A DNA stretch of 64,000 bases from JBHENC01 sp046262295 (GTDB lineage: Bacteria > Acidobacteriota > Blastocatellia > Pyrinomonadales > Pyrinomonadaceae), in assembly GCA_046262295.1 (NCBI GenBank), contig JBHENC010000001.1, positions 558,001-622,000 on the forward strand, given 5' to 3'. Each line of letters opens with the position of its first letter. Position 1 is the stretch's first letter. The translations under genes were made by a program, and so were the position numbers. Below the pieces are notes generated by a model. The model was not told the DNA's origin, did not search any database, and was given only the letters and a program-made list of their open reading frames with translations. Positions 36,197-44,954 of this stretch are shown here, piece by piece.

Positions 36197-37300
36197 ATGA
36201 GAAAAGCATTAATCGTTGCGGTGGCAATTGCCGCGCTCGCTTCATTCAATTTCAATGCCGACGGTTGCTTCGCGCACGCCCAGATAAAAGATGCGCGCAG
36301 CTCTTCAGCCCGCGAAGCCATCAGCGGAACATCTCTGCCTTCTGAAGACAAAAAGTCCGAGGCCGGAAAAAGCCCGGACAAATCGTCAGCCGGTAAGACC
36401 GTCGCCATGAATGCCGCACCCGGAGTCGGGACGGAAAATATTCCCGCCGCCACTGTAAATTCAATTTCCGATTCTCCTGCGCCAGTGTCAAAGAAAGCTC
36501 ATGCGGGCGAATCTGCCGGAAGCAGTGCGCCGTCAGCACTCCGCGCCGGTAGCGCGCTCGCGCTCTCCGGCATTTATCGCGTAGGCACGGGCGACGTGCT
36601 GGATATACGTTTGCTGAACAGCCCGTCGCGTGAGTCAACGCTTTTTACGGTATTGGCCGACGGCATAGTTGATTATCCGCTGGCAGGCGAACCGCTAAAT
36701 GTGAACGGTTTGACGCCGGAAGAGATTGCCGCGCAGTTGACATCGAAGATTAAGATTTTCGAGAAGGCACAGTTTGCCGTCAGCGTGCGCGATTACGCGA
36801 GCCACAACGTCATCGTCACGGGCTTGGTGGTTAATCCGGGCACGAGAACTTTGCGACGGGAAGCCACGCCGCTTTACGTTGTGCTCGCTGAAGCGCAACC
36901 GCGCGCCGAAGCCGTGCGCGCGACAATTGCGCGCGCGGGCGCTCAGCTTGCCGCCATTGATCTAAACGATCACACGGCGATGTCAACGCTCATCCTGCCC
37001 GGCGATTTTATTAAAGTAATAGGCGCACCGCCGCCCGCGCCGCTCTTCTATTTCATTGGCGGGCAAGTCGGCGCGCCGGGACAAAAAGATTTCCACGCCG
37101 GATTGACTTTAACGCAGGCCGTGCTCGCTTCAGGCGGGACGACGCCCCTCGCCGCAAGCAAAGTGAAAGTCTCGCGGCAAGGAGCGGACGGGCTGTTGAA
37201 GGCGTTTGAATATAATCTAAAACAGATTGGCGAAGGCAAAATCCCAGACCCGCAACTGCAACCGGGCGACCGCATCGAAGTCGGGCGCGGTCACTGGTAA
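36197..37300 (+). CDS. Wza/KpsD-like polysaccharide export protein
   Basis: A 367-residue secreted protein: signal peptide to about residue 32, a Ser/Ala/Lys-rich linker to residue 115, then a polysaccharide biosynthesis/export domain (YRVGTGDVLDIRLL) and SLBB-like beta-grasp repeats (YFIGGQVGAPGQKDFHAGLTL, LQPGDRIEV). Such proteins form the outer-membrane channel for exopolysaccharide. The rest of an export locus (Wzc, glycosyltransferases) is absent here. Confidence 0.85.
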   Translation: MRKALIVAVAIAALASFNFNADGCFAHAQIKDARSSSAREAISGTSLPSEDKKSEAGKSPDKSSAGKTVAMNAAPGVGTENIPAATVNSISDSPAPVSKKAHAGESAGSSAPSALRAGSALALSGIYRVGTGDVLDIRLLNSPSRESTLFTVLADGIVDYPLAGEPLNVNGLTPEEIAAQLTSKIKIFEKAQFAVSVRDYASHNVIVTGLVVNPGTRTLRREATPLYVVLAEAQPRAEAVRATIARAGAQLAAIDLNDHTAMSTLILPGDFIKVIGAPPPAPLFYFIGGQVGAPGQKDFHAGLTLTQAVLASGGTTPLAASKVKVSRQGADGLLKAFEYNLKQIGEGKIPDPQLQPGDRIEVGRGHW

Positions 37301-37477
37301 TCGCTTGAGGTTGTAAAGGTCTCGGCGTTTCCTGCCGTCTCTGCCCGTTGTCAGTCAGCGTTGTTTGCGCAACTCTTTTTACCGCGACGCGAGATTAACA
37401 TCTTGTCCGCAGGTGAGCTTAGAGGTATGATACCGCGCGTCGAGAACGGTTACCTTTAGTTTGCCGGTGGACGAGAA

Positions 37478-40108
37478 ATGTTTTCCGCCGCCGGAAGTTT
37501 CTCTTCAAACACCCATATGTCAAATACCGCATCTTCCCGCCGGAGGCTTATTGAATTGAGTCATCGAATTCGTTTGGGCGCAGCGGCGCTAGCGACAGTG
37601 CTCTTATTTGTGCCGTGCGCGCCCGTCGCAATCGCTGCGGCTAACATAAACTTGAACGCGCAACAGCAGCAGCAGGATACCGATGCCCCGCCCGAAGCTG
37701 AACAGTCGTTGTTTAATAAAGGGCAGAGCCTCTATACGCAGGGGCGTTTCGAGCAGGCCGTCGGCGTCCTAAAAGATTTCCTTAAAACGTATCCGCAAAG
37801 CAGCATCGCGGATTTAACGCTGCTCTGGCTGGGACGTTCTTATATGGAACTGGGGCGTTTGCCGGAAGCGGAGCAAATCGGCCAACGCCTGCGCACAATC
37901 AAGGACACGCCTTTCGCAGATATCTATGAAAGCGAACTCCAAAAAGCGCGCCGCGATGTAGCACGCACGGGACGCACGCCCGGCGAGCAACCGGGCAACA
38001 CAAGCGGTTCTACCGTCGCGCCCTCTGCACCGCGCATCGCTGCTCCGAAGGCAATGCCGACGCCCATCGCTGCGTCTAACGTGCCGTCAAACACCGGCGC
38101 TTCAGCCACGCGAAATCAAAGGCCGGTTCTGACTTCGCCTGCTAACTCAACGCAAACAGGCAGCACCGTTGCGAAGAACGCAAACATTAAAGGCCAGCCG
38201 CCGCAACCCAGGTTAATCACTACGCCCCCGCCTGTTTCGGGTACGCCTTCATCGGCAACGCCGACTGGCGTTACGGCAGCAACAAACACCGTGAATATGG
38301 ATAGGCCGCTGCCGAGCGCATCGCGTCGCGGAGGAAGAGGCGGGCGTCAGCAACGTCCCGTTCGCCAGATGCCGCCCACGCAAAACGCCACCGACAGTCC
38401 GACTCTAAATAAAGCCAGACAGCCGGGAAACGCACCTGTAAATAATACAATCGCGGGTAGTTCTGCTCCGCGTACTTCGACGACGCCAAACTCGCGCGCG
38501 CCTCTTTCCGGCAGAGAAACAACAACTAATACTGCGCCGGCTTCGACGGCTTCCAGCGCCGCGTCTGCCAGCAACGCTGCCGAACCTGCTGCGACAACGG
38601 CGCAGGGCAGCGGCTTGAATTTGACTGTCAAGCAAGTTCCCGGCCTGGCGCTGGCGCTACGTCGCGCGACCGAAGCCGCCTCGCCCGGACAAACCGTGCG
38701 GCTACCTTTGACGATCACGAACACCGGCAACAAGGAAGACCAGTTTAGAGTGGATACGGATTTGCCCGCCGAGTATCAGCCGACGTTTAGCCTTGCGCCG
38801 GGCGGCGGCACATCGGCGGACACGAATCTGCCGATTCTCATCACGCCGCAACTCGCGCGCGGTGCGTCGGTGGAAGTGGCGCTGAATTTGCGCGTGCCGG
38901 AAACCGCTGCCGACGGGCAGCAGCGCCGCTTTGTCGTGCGCGCCGCTTCGCAGGCCAACAATCAAGTGACGCGCATCTCCGACGGCTCAATCAACGTAGT
39001 AGCCGCCGCGCTTGCCGCCATCTCGAATGTCTCACAAGCTTCGGTGATGCCGGGCGGGACTTTTACGCAAACCATTACAGTGCGCAACTCCGGCAGCTCG
39101 CCCGCGCGCCTGACACGCACCAATTTCGTTTTCAATCCAGACTTTGAACTCGTCAGCGCCAATCCTGCGCCGACCGCTTACGATCCGCCTTCCCGCACCG
39201 CTATCTGGCTGTTGGGCGATTTGGGCGCGCGAGATTCGCGCGACATCAGCGTTACACTACGCGCGTTACCGGAAGCTCTCGCCGCCTCAAATTCTCTGGG
39301 ACGCGGCACTGTCAGCACACAGTCTTTACCCGTCGGCTCGAATTTCGATAGCCCCAGCATCGTCGTCGGCAAAATCGCGCGCGCGCGCGTTGATGCAGTC
39401 TCCGTCGGATTGACGGCCACGCCCGGCGACACCATCTATATTCCGTTTGTCGTGCGCAATCCGGGCAACAGTATTGATTCATATGAATTGAAGCTCTCGG
39501 CTCCGGGCGCGCCGATGGCGGCCATCTACGCGGACACAAACGCCGACGGGCAGCATCAAGAGAGCGAACCTGCCGTGACGCAGACTGCGCCGATTGCCCC
39601 GCAGGGCGGACAGTATCCGACGCTGCTGCGTGTGCAGATTCCCGCTAACACGCCCGACCGCCAGCAATATTCCTACAACGTCGTCGCGCGCTCGCTCACC
39701 AGCAGCCGCGTCGCCAGCGAAGCCAACACAGTGCTGACGGTGGCGACGCCGCGCGTGCGCGTGCGTACCGAACAGGTGGCGGATACTTCAGCACCGGGCG
39801 ATGCTATTTATTATCGCTTGGTACTAATCAACGAAGGCAGCGGTCTGGCGAAGAATCTGACGGTGACGGAAACCTTGCCGAACGCTTTACAGTTTGCCGG
39901 TTCCGAGCCGACACTGAATCCGCAGGATGCGCCGGGCGCGAACGCGCAGAGTTTTCAGTGGCGCGTCTCAGAGCTTGCGCCGGGCGATACCAGCGTGCTG
40001 CGCATTGCCGTTCGTCTGCGCCCGAATCTGCAAGCCGATACGAATCTCACCACACGGCACTCGCTGACATACAAAGATAGTAACGGCAACAGCTATCAGG
40101 AACAGTAG
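37478..40108 (+). CDS. Large secreted TPR/NEW3/DUF11 protein
   Basis: An 876-residue protein with a hydrophobic segment at about residues 33-52. A TPR-like part follows (LFNKGQSLYTQGRFEQAV; LGRLPEAEQIGQRL), then about 200 residues of low-complexity Thr/Asn/Pro/Ala, and several immunoglobulin-like domains: NEW3-type (SPGQTVRLPLTITNTGNKED), repeats of the same type, and a C-terminal DUF11 domain (DAIYYRLVLINEGSGLAKNL). It is probably a cell-envelope adhesin or assembly protein. ATG 37517 is an alternative start. Confidence 0.75.
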   Translation: MFSAAGSFSSNTHMSNTASSRRRLIELSHRIRLGAAALATVLLFVPCAPVAIAAANINLNAQQQQQDTDAPPEAEQSLFNKGQSLYTQGRFEQAVGVLKDFLKTYPQSSIADLTLLWLGRSYMELGRLPEAEQIGQRLRTIKDTPFADIYESELQKARRDVARTGRTPGEQPGNTSGSTVAPSAPRIAAPKAMPTPIAASNVPSNTGASATRNQRPVLTSPANSTQTGSTVAKNANIKGQPPQPRLITTPPPVSGTPSSATPTGVTAATNTVNMDRPLPSASRRGGRGGRQQRPVRQMPPTQNATDSPTLNKARQPGNAPVNNTIAGSSAPRTSTTPNSRAPLSGRETTTNTAPASTASSAASASNAAEPAATTAQGSGLNLTVKQVPGLALALRRATEAASPGQTVRLPLTITNTGNKEDQFRVDTDLPAEYQPTFSLAPGGGTSADTNLPILITPQLARGASVEVALNLRVPETAADGQQRRFVVRAASQANNQVTRISDGSINVVAAALAAISNVSQASVMPGGTFTQTITVRNSGSSPARLTRTNFVFNPDFELVSANPAPTAYDPPSRTAIWLLGDLGARDSRDISVTLRALPEALAASNSLGRGTVSTQSLPVGSNFDSPSIVVGKIARARVDAVSVGLTATPGDTIYIPFVVRNPGNSIDSYELKLSAPGAPMAAIYADTNADGQHQESEPAVTQTAPIAPQGGQYPTLLRVQIPANTPDRQQYSYNVVARSLTSSRVASEANTVLTVATPRVRVRTEQVADTSAPGDAIYYRLVLINEGSGLAKNLTVTETLPNALQFAGSEPTLNPQDAPGANAQSFQWRVSELAPGDTSVLRIAVRLRPNLQADTNLTTRHSLTYKDSNGNSYQEQ

Positions 40109-40132
40109 CGGGTTCTGAAGAAAGCTAACACG

Positions 40133-40170
40133 GAAAAGGGCGGCGCTATTCAGGCCGCTCTTTTCTTTTA
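40133..40170 (+). terminator. Rho-independent terminator
   Basis: GAAAAGGGCGGC (40133-40144) pairs with GCCGCTCTTTTC (40154-40165), and TTTTA follows. It closes the large DUF11 gene. Confidence 0.75.
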
Positions 40171-40223
40171 TAATTTCGTCGGCAAAGCCAAAAACGCGCT
40201 TTGGTTTCGCCCGTGAATAAGCA

Positions 40224-40694
40224 ATGCGGCTCGTGCCCCTCTTAATCGCAAAGTCAATCGTCGAGGCATTGTTTGTCGTCGCGCTCGTTGCTGTTTTCTA
40301 CCTTACTGTTTTCAAAACAAACTTTCGCGGCCTGACGGAAACGAACGGAGAAACTATCGCCGGTTGGGTCGTAGACGATTCCGCGCCTTTCGCGCGTGTT
40401 GAAACGCAGCTTTATGTGGATGACCGTTTTATCGCGGCAAGCCCGGCGAGCCTTTCGCGTCCCGGCCTGACCACTGCCGGACTCGCGCGCGATGAATGGC
40501 ATGGTTTCAATTTCGATCTTTCGTCGCTTAACGCGGGCAGCCATATCGCGCGCGTGTATGCCGCGCAGAATGATGGCGGCGCGCGGCGAACGCTCGAATT
40601 GATCGGCAACCCCGTGCGATTCGAGACGGGCGCGCGTGAGACGAACAGAAGTTCGGATCAATCGAAGCAAAGCGCGGAGGCGCGCTCAAGGTGA
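40224..40694 (+). CDS. Membrane-anchored protein of unknown function
   Basis: 156 residues with one N-terminal transmembrane helix (residues 8-28) and a periplasmic domain of about 110 residues rich in beta-strands (GWVVDDSAPFARVETQLYVD; NAGSHIARVYA). The pattern resembles Ig-like or sugar-binding sandwich modules. No family is recognised. Its stop overlaps the GTG start of the CPBP-like gene, so the two are co-translated. Confidence 0.7.
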   Translation: MRLVPLLIAKSIVEALFVVALVAVFYLTVFKTNFRGLTETNGETIAGWVVDDSAPFARVETQLYVDDRFIAASPASLSRPGLTTAGLARDEWHGFNFDLSSLNAGSHIARVYAAQNDGGARRTLELIGNPVRFETGARETNRSSDQSKQSAEARSR

Positions 40695-41401
40695 GCGACA
40701 AAAAAGACCGCGAACAATTCTCGCGTGTTGCTGAAAGTAATAAAGAGTATCGGCCTTCGATTAGTGACCGGGCGGTGGCGATGTGGGAAATCCTTTCCGT
40801 CACTTCGTCGTTCTTAATCGCCGCGTGGCTTGTTGTGCCGTTTGCCGCCAACGCCCGGTGGCTGATCGTTGTGCCCGTCGGCCTCGCGCTTGGTTTTATC
40901 TTTGTTTCGCACCGGGCAAGAAGGGAAACGGCACGCGAAATCGGCTGGCGTCTGGACAACTTTACAGAAGCGGCGCGTCTTCTTGCCGTACCGATGCTCG
41001 CCTTTGCCTGTTTGATTGTACTTAGCGTGTGGCTTCTGGGAAGCTTGCGCACGGGCAAGGCGCTCGGTTGGCAGTGGGCGCTGTGGCTGCCTGTGTGGGG
41101 ACTTGCCCAGCAATATGTTTTGCAAGGTTTCATCAACCGGCGTGCGCAGGTCGTGTGCGGCGGTCGCAATTTCCGTAGCGTGCTATGTGTCGCCGTAATC
41201 TTCACGCTGCTGCACGCGCCGAATCTCTGGCTGATGCTGGCGACTTTCGCGGGCGGATATGTCTGGGCGGTTGTTTACCAGCGCGCACCGAATCTTCTCG
41301 CGCTGGGACTATCGCACTCCCTGATGTCGCTGCTTTTGGCTTCTGCTGTGCCCGCCACAACGCTCAACAGCCTGCGCATAGGCTTTCGTTTCTTCGGTTA
41401 A
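40691..41401 (+). CDS. CPBP-family membrane protein (degenerate Abi protease)
   Basis: A 236-residue multi-helix protein. The region with WGLAQQYVLQGFINRR corresponds to motif 1 of CPBP/CAAX intramembrane proteases, but the catalytic EExxxR reads QQxxxQ. Later HAPNLWLM and LGLSHSLM keep motif 2 and 3 histidines. It may be inactive as a protease or belong to a non-catalytic branch. GTG start, overlapping the previous gene. Confidence 0.75.
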   Translation: MSDKKDREQFSRVAESNKEYRPSISDRAVAMWEILSVTSSFLIAAWLVVPFAANARWLIVVPVGLALGFIFVSHRARRETAREIGWRLDNFTEAARLLAVPMLAFACLIVLSVWLLGSLRTGKALGWQWALWLPVWGLAQQYVLQGFINRRAQVVCGGRNFRSVLCVAVIFTLLHAPNLWLMLATFAGGYVWAVVYQRAPNLLALGLSHSLMSLLLASAVPATTLNSLRIGFRFFG

Positions 41402-41507
41402 TTCCTACCGTAAAAGAAGTTACCATCTCACCCCGGTCAATTCGGGAAATTCTTTTATAAGTTTTTTAGTTGCTAAAGATTGTGGTATACGTGTTGAACA
41501 ATGATTT

Positions 41508-41515
41508 GCTATACT
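41508..41515 (+). promoter_or_regulatory. Extended -10 promoter for rnpB
   Basis: TGCTATACT (41507-41515) is an extended -10 placed seven bases before the 5' end of the RNase P RNA. No strong -35 is present. Confidence 0.55.
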
Positions 41516-41520
41516 CCGCA

Positions 41521-42059
41521 GGTGCTTTGCAGAAAAGCAGGTCGGACGGTCGCTGCCGCGCCGATAAAGCGTGGGAGAGGAAAGTCCGAACACCGTAGGG
41601 CAGCGAGCCCGCTAACGGCGGGGCGTGCGGCGAAAAAGCTTTGGGGCGTGCGTTAAACCACGCTTTTATTCGCTTTCAAGACCGCGCGACGACAAGTGCA
41701 ACAGAAAACAGACCAGCCTGCGAATTTAATACATTTGCAAAAATGAAAAGCTTTCGCAGGTGATGGGTGAAATGGTGCGGTTCCGGTTTAACGGAGCTTA
41801 ATGTAAGAGCGCACCGGCGCGCGTGGTGACACGGCGCGGCCAGGCAAACTCCTCGCGGTGCAAGACCAAATAGGGAGGCGTCAAACAGGGCTGCCCGCCC
41901 GACGCGCGAGCTTCTTCTTGAGGCATCGTGCGACGACCTCCGGGTAGGTCGCTCGATCCAACCGGCAACGGTTGGGCTAGATGAATGATCGTCGCTTCAG
42001 TCGCTTGCGATTGAAGAACAGAATTCGGCTTATAGACCTGCTCGTTCTGCAAAGCGCAC
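41521..42059 (+). ncRNA. rnpB: RNase P RNA (bacterial type A)
   Basis: The catalytic RNA that trims tRNA 5' leaders. P1 forms between gtgctttgcag at the 5' end and ctgcaaagcgcac at the 3' end. Conserved region I reads gaggaaagtccgaac, a later core element gcaagaccaaatagg, and region V acagaattcggcttatag. At about 539 nt it is longer than the usual 350-400 nt, with extra DNA in the 41640-41800 and 41880-41990 helices. Confidence 0.93.
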
Positions 42060-42128
42060 TTGAAAAGATTTTTAAGCGATGGAAGAACGACGCGAACAAC
42101 CGTCACGAAGGAAGGTTTTGATTATAAT

Positions 42129-42404
42129 ATGGCGAACCGAAAAGGGGTTTTCATAGGAGCGTATGTGCCGAATCATTTGAAAGAATCTTTGCGGCGGCGG
42201 GCGGCAGCCGAGCATCGCACGCTTTCGCAGGAGATTACGCGCATTTTGGAAGAAGCCGTGCACGGGCGCGGCCTGCCCGCCGGAAGCATTGACCGGCGCA
42301 CGCTCGAATCAACGCCGCGCCGCCGCGCCACAGACCCGGCTCCGCGCCGTCGCACGCATGATGTCGGCTATATTGCGCCCGATCCTTCCAATAAAGATGA
42401 ATAA
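42129..42404 (+). CDS. Arc/ribbon-helix-helix-like DNA-binding protein
   Basis: 91 residues with GAYVPNHLKESLRRRAAAE and TLSQEITRILEEAVHGRG, which fits the strand-helix-helix of ribbon-helix-helix proteins, often antitoxins. A basic C-terminal tail (PRRRATDPAPRRRTHD) follows. No toxin gene adjoins. The start is uncertain: ATG 42129 has no good ribosome site, and a TATAAT-like string lies directly before it; a TTG at 42060 is an alternative. Confidence 0.65.
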   Translation: MANRKGVFIGAYVPNHLKESLRRRAAAEHRTLSQEITRILEEAVHGRGLPAGSIDRRTLESTPRRRATDPAPRRRTHDVGYIAPDPSNKDE

Positions 42405-42536
42405 GCTTTAACTCGACAGGGAAAAAGCTCTTAGTTTCAATTCGCGCGCTGCTCTCGAAAGAAGCGGCGCGCGTCGCATTTTAACCGCCGCTTTGCTAAA
42501 CTAACCGCACTCGAAAATCCGCTTGAACTTTTAGCA

Positions 42537-43319
42537 GTGAGCAACAGCAAAACTCTTTTTATCGCAATCGGCGTCGTCGCCGGTCTTCTTATCGGGTTCG
42601 TCTTGACGAGTTCGATTGACCGTAAGGAACGCGACCAATTGCGCACAGAGCTTAACCGCCTCCGTGCTGCAACGCAAAAAACGAACGCTGCTTCCTCAAG
42701 CGAAACATCGAACTCCGATGCCACTGCGACGCCGCCCGGTAATCTCTCGGAAGATGAAATTCGCAATGCCATCCAGACCGCAGATGCGCGCCCGGACGAT
42801 CTATATTTACAGAAAAACTTGGGGCTTGCTCTTTACGCTTACGCCAACAGAACGCCTTCCGCCGCCGCGTATCTGCCGGATGTCGCGCGTTTCTTAAAAC
42901 GCGCCTGCGATGCGAACGCAAAGGATCGTGAGGCGCTCGTCGCGCTCGGAAATGTGCTTTTCGATATCGCGCAAAAAAGTTCGGAACCGGCGGGATTCGC
43001 CGAAGCGCGCGGCTATTACGAAAAAGCTCTGGCGCTCAAGCCGGACGATGCAAACACGCGCACCGATCTAGGCCTGACATATTATTTGGGTCAGCCGTCC
43101 GACCCGCGACGCGCCATCACGGAATATCGCCGCTCGCTTGCCGTTGATCCGCGCCACCAATCATCGCTCCAAAATCTGGCTGCCGCGCTCATTAAAATCG
43201 GCCAGCGCGATGAGGCGCAACGTAGAATTGATGAATTGCAAAAAATAGATGCCGCTAATCCGGCGCTGCCGAATTTGCGTGCGCAACTTTTGCAGAGCCG
43301 CAACGCAATTAAGGAATAG
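42537..43319 (+). CDS. TPR protein with N-terminal membrane anchor
   Basis: 260 residues. Residues 7-25 form a signal anchor, residues 29-45 a short coiled coil, and then four or five TPR-like helical pairs (LYLQKNLGLALYAYANR; ARGYYEKALALKPDDANTR; YRRSLAVDPRHQSSLQNL) follow. It is probably a periplasmic scaffold, resembling cytochrome-c biogenesis CcmH/TPR parts without the heme genes. GTG start. The next gene starts two bases after its stop. Confidence 0.8.
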   Translation: MSNSKTLFIAIGVVAGLLIGFVLTSSIDRKERDQLRTELNRLRAATQKTNAASSSETSNSDATATPPGNLSEDEIRNAIQTADARPDDLYLQKNLGLALYAYANRTPSAAAYLPDVARFLKRACDANAKDREALVALGNVLFDIAQKSSEPAGFAEARGYYEKALALKPDDANTRTDLGLTYYLGQPSDPRRAITEYRRSLAVDPRHQSSLQNLAAALIKIGQRDEAQRRIDELQKIDAANPALPNLRAQLLQSRNAIKE

Positions 43320-43321
43320 AG

Positions 43322-43639
43322 TTGAAGTTCTTAATCATCGCCACCATCATCGCCTTTGTCTGCGCGTTTATTTTTCTGCGCCTGCGCCCGTACATACTGT
43401 TCATCAAACGCCTACTCGATACCACACGCGATCTACGCGAAGTCAGTAATAACAATCCGTTCAATACGACGCGCACGCAATCAACCGAAAGTAACAGGCT
43501 CTCGCGTTGCAGCGCGTGCGGCGTCTGGATTCCGGCATCGCGCGCCCTCACGCTGCGCGGCTCTTCGGCACTCTACTGCTCGCCTGATTGTCTCGAACGT
43601 GCCGCCAGCCAACCCTACACACGCAACGTCGCGAGCTAA
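43322..43639 (+). CDS. Small membrane zinc-ribbon protein (PP0621-like)
   Basis: 105 residues: an N-terminal transmembrane helix (3-21) and a C-terminal CxxC...CxxxC zinc-ribbon (RCSACGVWIPASRAL, then LYCSPDCLE), the pattern of PP0621-type proteins. TTG start. It is translationally close to the TPR protein, so the pair probably works together. Confidence 0.7.
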   Translation: MKFLIIATIIAFVCAFIFLRLRPYILFIKRLLDTTRDLREVSNNNPFNTTRTQSTESNRLSRCSACGVWIPASRALTLRGSSALYCSPDCLERAASQPYTRNVAS

Positions 43640-43706
43640 ACGCTTCTACTTGGCTTTGAACGTCGCGCTGCTCGCCTTGGAAAAGCTATTCGCAGAAATG
43701 CTGCCG

Positions 43707-43735
43707 TTGACATCGCAGTTTAGCAGGGGTAGCAT
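43707..43735 (+). promoter_or_regulatory. Sigma-70 promoter of module copy 1
   Basis: TTGACA (43707-43712), a 17-base spacer and TAGCAT (43730-43735). The same boxes with identical spacing precede copy 2 even though the DNA around them has diverged, which argues for selection. Confidence 0.7.
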
Positions 43736-43808
43736 GGCAGCATTAACCGTTGCGAGATACTTGGTGGCATGAGATTTCAAGGAAATTTCAGCAAACCTCT
43801 TACACACA

Positions 43809-43900
43809 GGGAATCGTAGCGATGCTGTGCCGGACTCTGACTCGGGAGAAGATAGCTTCATCCGGCCCTCTTACTCATTAACCTCAGGAGAAACCCTACA
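43809..43900 (+). ncRNA. Conserved structured 5' leader, copy 1
   Basis: The 92 nt before the start codon match the leader of copy 2 with three changes, whereas DNA just upstream is diverged. GCCGGA (43829-43834) pairs with TCCGGC (43861-43866), enclosing GAAG/CTTC. AGGAGAAA is the ribosome site. A cis-regulatory RNA is suggested. Confidence 0.5.
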
Positions 43901-44226
43901 ATGAAACAACTCACAAGGCCAATCCGAAAAAATGCCTTAACTGCACTACTGGTCTGCGCCTCTTTCGTCGGAGGACTAAACTTCCGAACAGCGATAGTTA
44001 AGGCTCAAGGAAGCTGTAACATGGGTTCAGTACCTTGCAATAACCTGTCCTATGCATATCATTTTTGCACTATCGGTTGCGCCGACGTAACAGGCTGCCC
44101 GTCTTCGCAATCTGGTTAATGCTGCGAGTATTCTGAGTACAGGTGTAACCCTGATACTGGTATAACTTATCCAGTCAGGACTTGTTACAGCAATTACTGT
44201 AACCCCGCTTACGACGCCGGGATTTG
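43901..44226 (+). pseudogene. Cys-rich secreted peptide, copy 1, with premature stop
   Basis: The frame matches the 110-residue copy 2 protein: basic N-terminus, hydrophobic core (LTALLVCASFVGGL), probable cleavage after KAQG, then a cysteine-rich mature part. After residue 72 (SSQSG) a TAA replaces the codon equivalent to Arg in copy 2. Beyond it the frame continues with CCEYSEY and TCYSNYCNP to the shared stop at 44226. The 72-residue product would lack about half the cysteines. Function is unknown. Confidence 0.75.
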
Positions 44227-44250
44227 AAGAAAAGGAGGCCGAGACAGAAC

Positions 44251-44856
44251 ATGAAACTCAAAACCATTTCATTAATCGCATTGCTCGTGCTGCTCGCCGC
44301 CGGTGCTGGCGTGGCGACTAGCTTACGCTCTCACCGGAATAGCTACCCGGCTTATACCCTTCGCAGCCAGGTGACCGAATTTGACGAGAAGGGTAATCAA
44401 TACACTTCAGAAATGATACGCTACGTGGCAAGCAGCGGAAACTATCGTACGCTTCACATCCGCGATGGTAGAAAGCGCGAAGACTTCTTCGAGCGCGGGC
44501 GTGGGTTCTTTAGCGTCAACTTCAAAGATAAAAAGCTCGTGCGGCACACCAAAGCCTCAACCGAAATGCCTCCTGTCTATACTAAAGAGGACTTGCTCAA
44601 TGGCCCTCAATACAATCGCACAGAAACATTGATGGGCTTGACGGTTTATGTAAGGCGGATTGTTGATGCGCCGAGCGGACAGATGACTGAGGGCTATGAT
44701 GCTCCCGAACTCGGAGTGTTTCCGCTCAAGACTGTAAACTACGATCCACAAGGGAAACCTTACCTTGCCTTAGAACCAATCAGCCTGACTTTCGGCGAGC
44801 CTGACCCTTCGCTCGTCAAAGGCCCGGACTTTCCTGCGGAAGACGAAACACGATAG
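44251..44856 (+). CDS. Signal-anchored protein of the duplicated module, copy 1
   Basis: 201 residues with a hydrophobic N-terminus (residues 6-24) and a soluble, beta-rich outer domain (YTLRSQVTEFDEKG; EDFFERGRGFFSVNFKDKK; YDAPELGVFPLKTV). No family is recognised. It differs from copy 2 at nine positions, seven of them in residues 40-67. ATG 44251 is chosen because AAAAGGAGG precedes it. The gene begins 24 bases after the Cys-rich frame ends, so the two form one unit. Confidence 0.8.
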   Translation: MKLKTISLIALLVLLAAGAGVATSLRSHRNSYPAYTLRSQVTEFDEKGNQYTSEMIRYVASSGNYRTLHIRDGRKREDFFERGRGFFSVNFKDKKLVRHTKASTEMPPVYTKEDLLNGPQYNRTETLMGLTVYVRRIVDAPSGQMTEGYDAPELGVFPLKTVNYDPQGKPYLALEPISLTFGEPDPSLVKGPDFPAEDETR

Positions 44857-44871
44857 CGCCGCAGATTGCTC

Positions 44872-44915
44872 AAGGTGCTGCGCCTAACTACACCTCGCCG
44901 TTGGCGCAGCACCTT
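44872..44915. terminator. Hairpin after module copy 1
   Basis: AAGGTGCTGCGCC (44872-44884) pairs perfectly with 44903-44915. Copy 2 has a hairpin at the matching place with different sequence (58165-58206), so the structure rather than the sequence is kept. Confidence 0.55.
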
Positions 44916-44954
44916 GAAATATTTGAAATCGCCGTTGCTGTGCGATAGTTGCCA

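Noticed and set aside
42121..42131. TATAAT immediately before the ATG of the ribbon-helix-helix gene, as a possible leaderless promoter
   Set aside because: The box touches the start codon, leaving no room for the usual distance to the transcription start; no -35 is seen.
44872..44915. attC look-alike (GCCTAAC with GTT) in the hairpin after module copy 1
   Set aside because: Only 44 nt long, the right heptamer is not GTTRRRY, and pairing is a plain perfect stem, so a terminator-type hairpin explains it.
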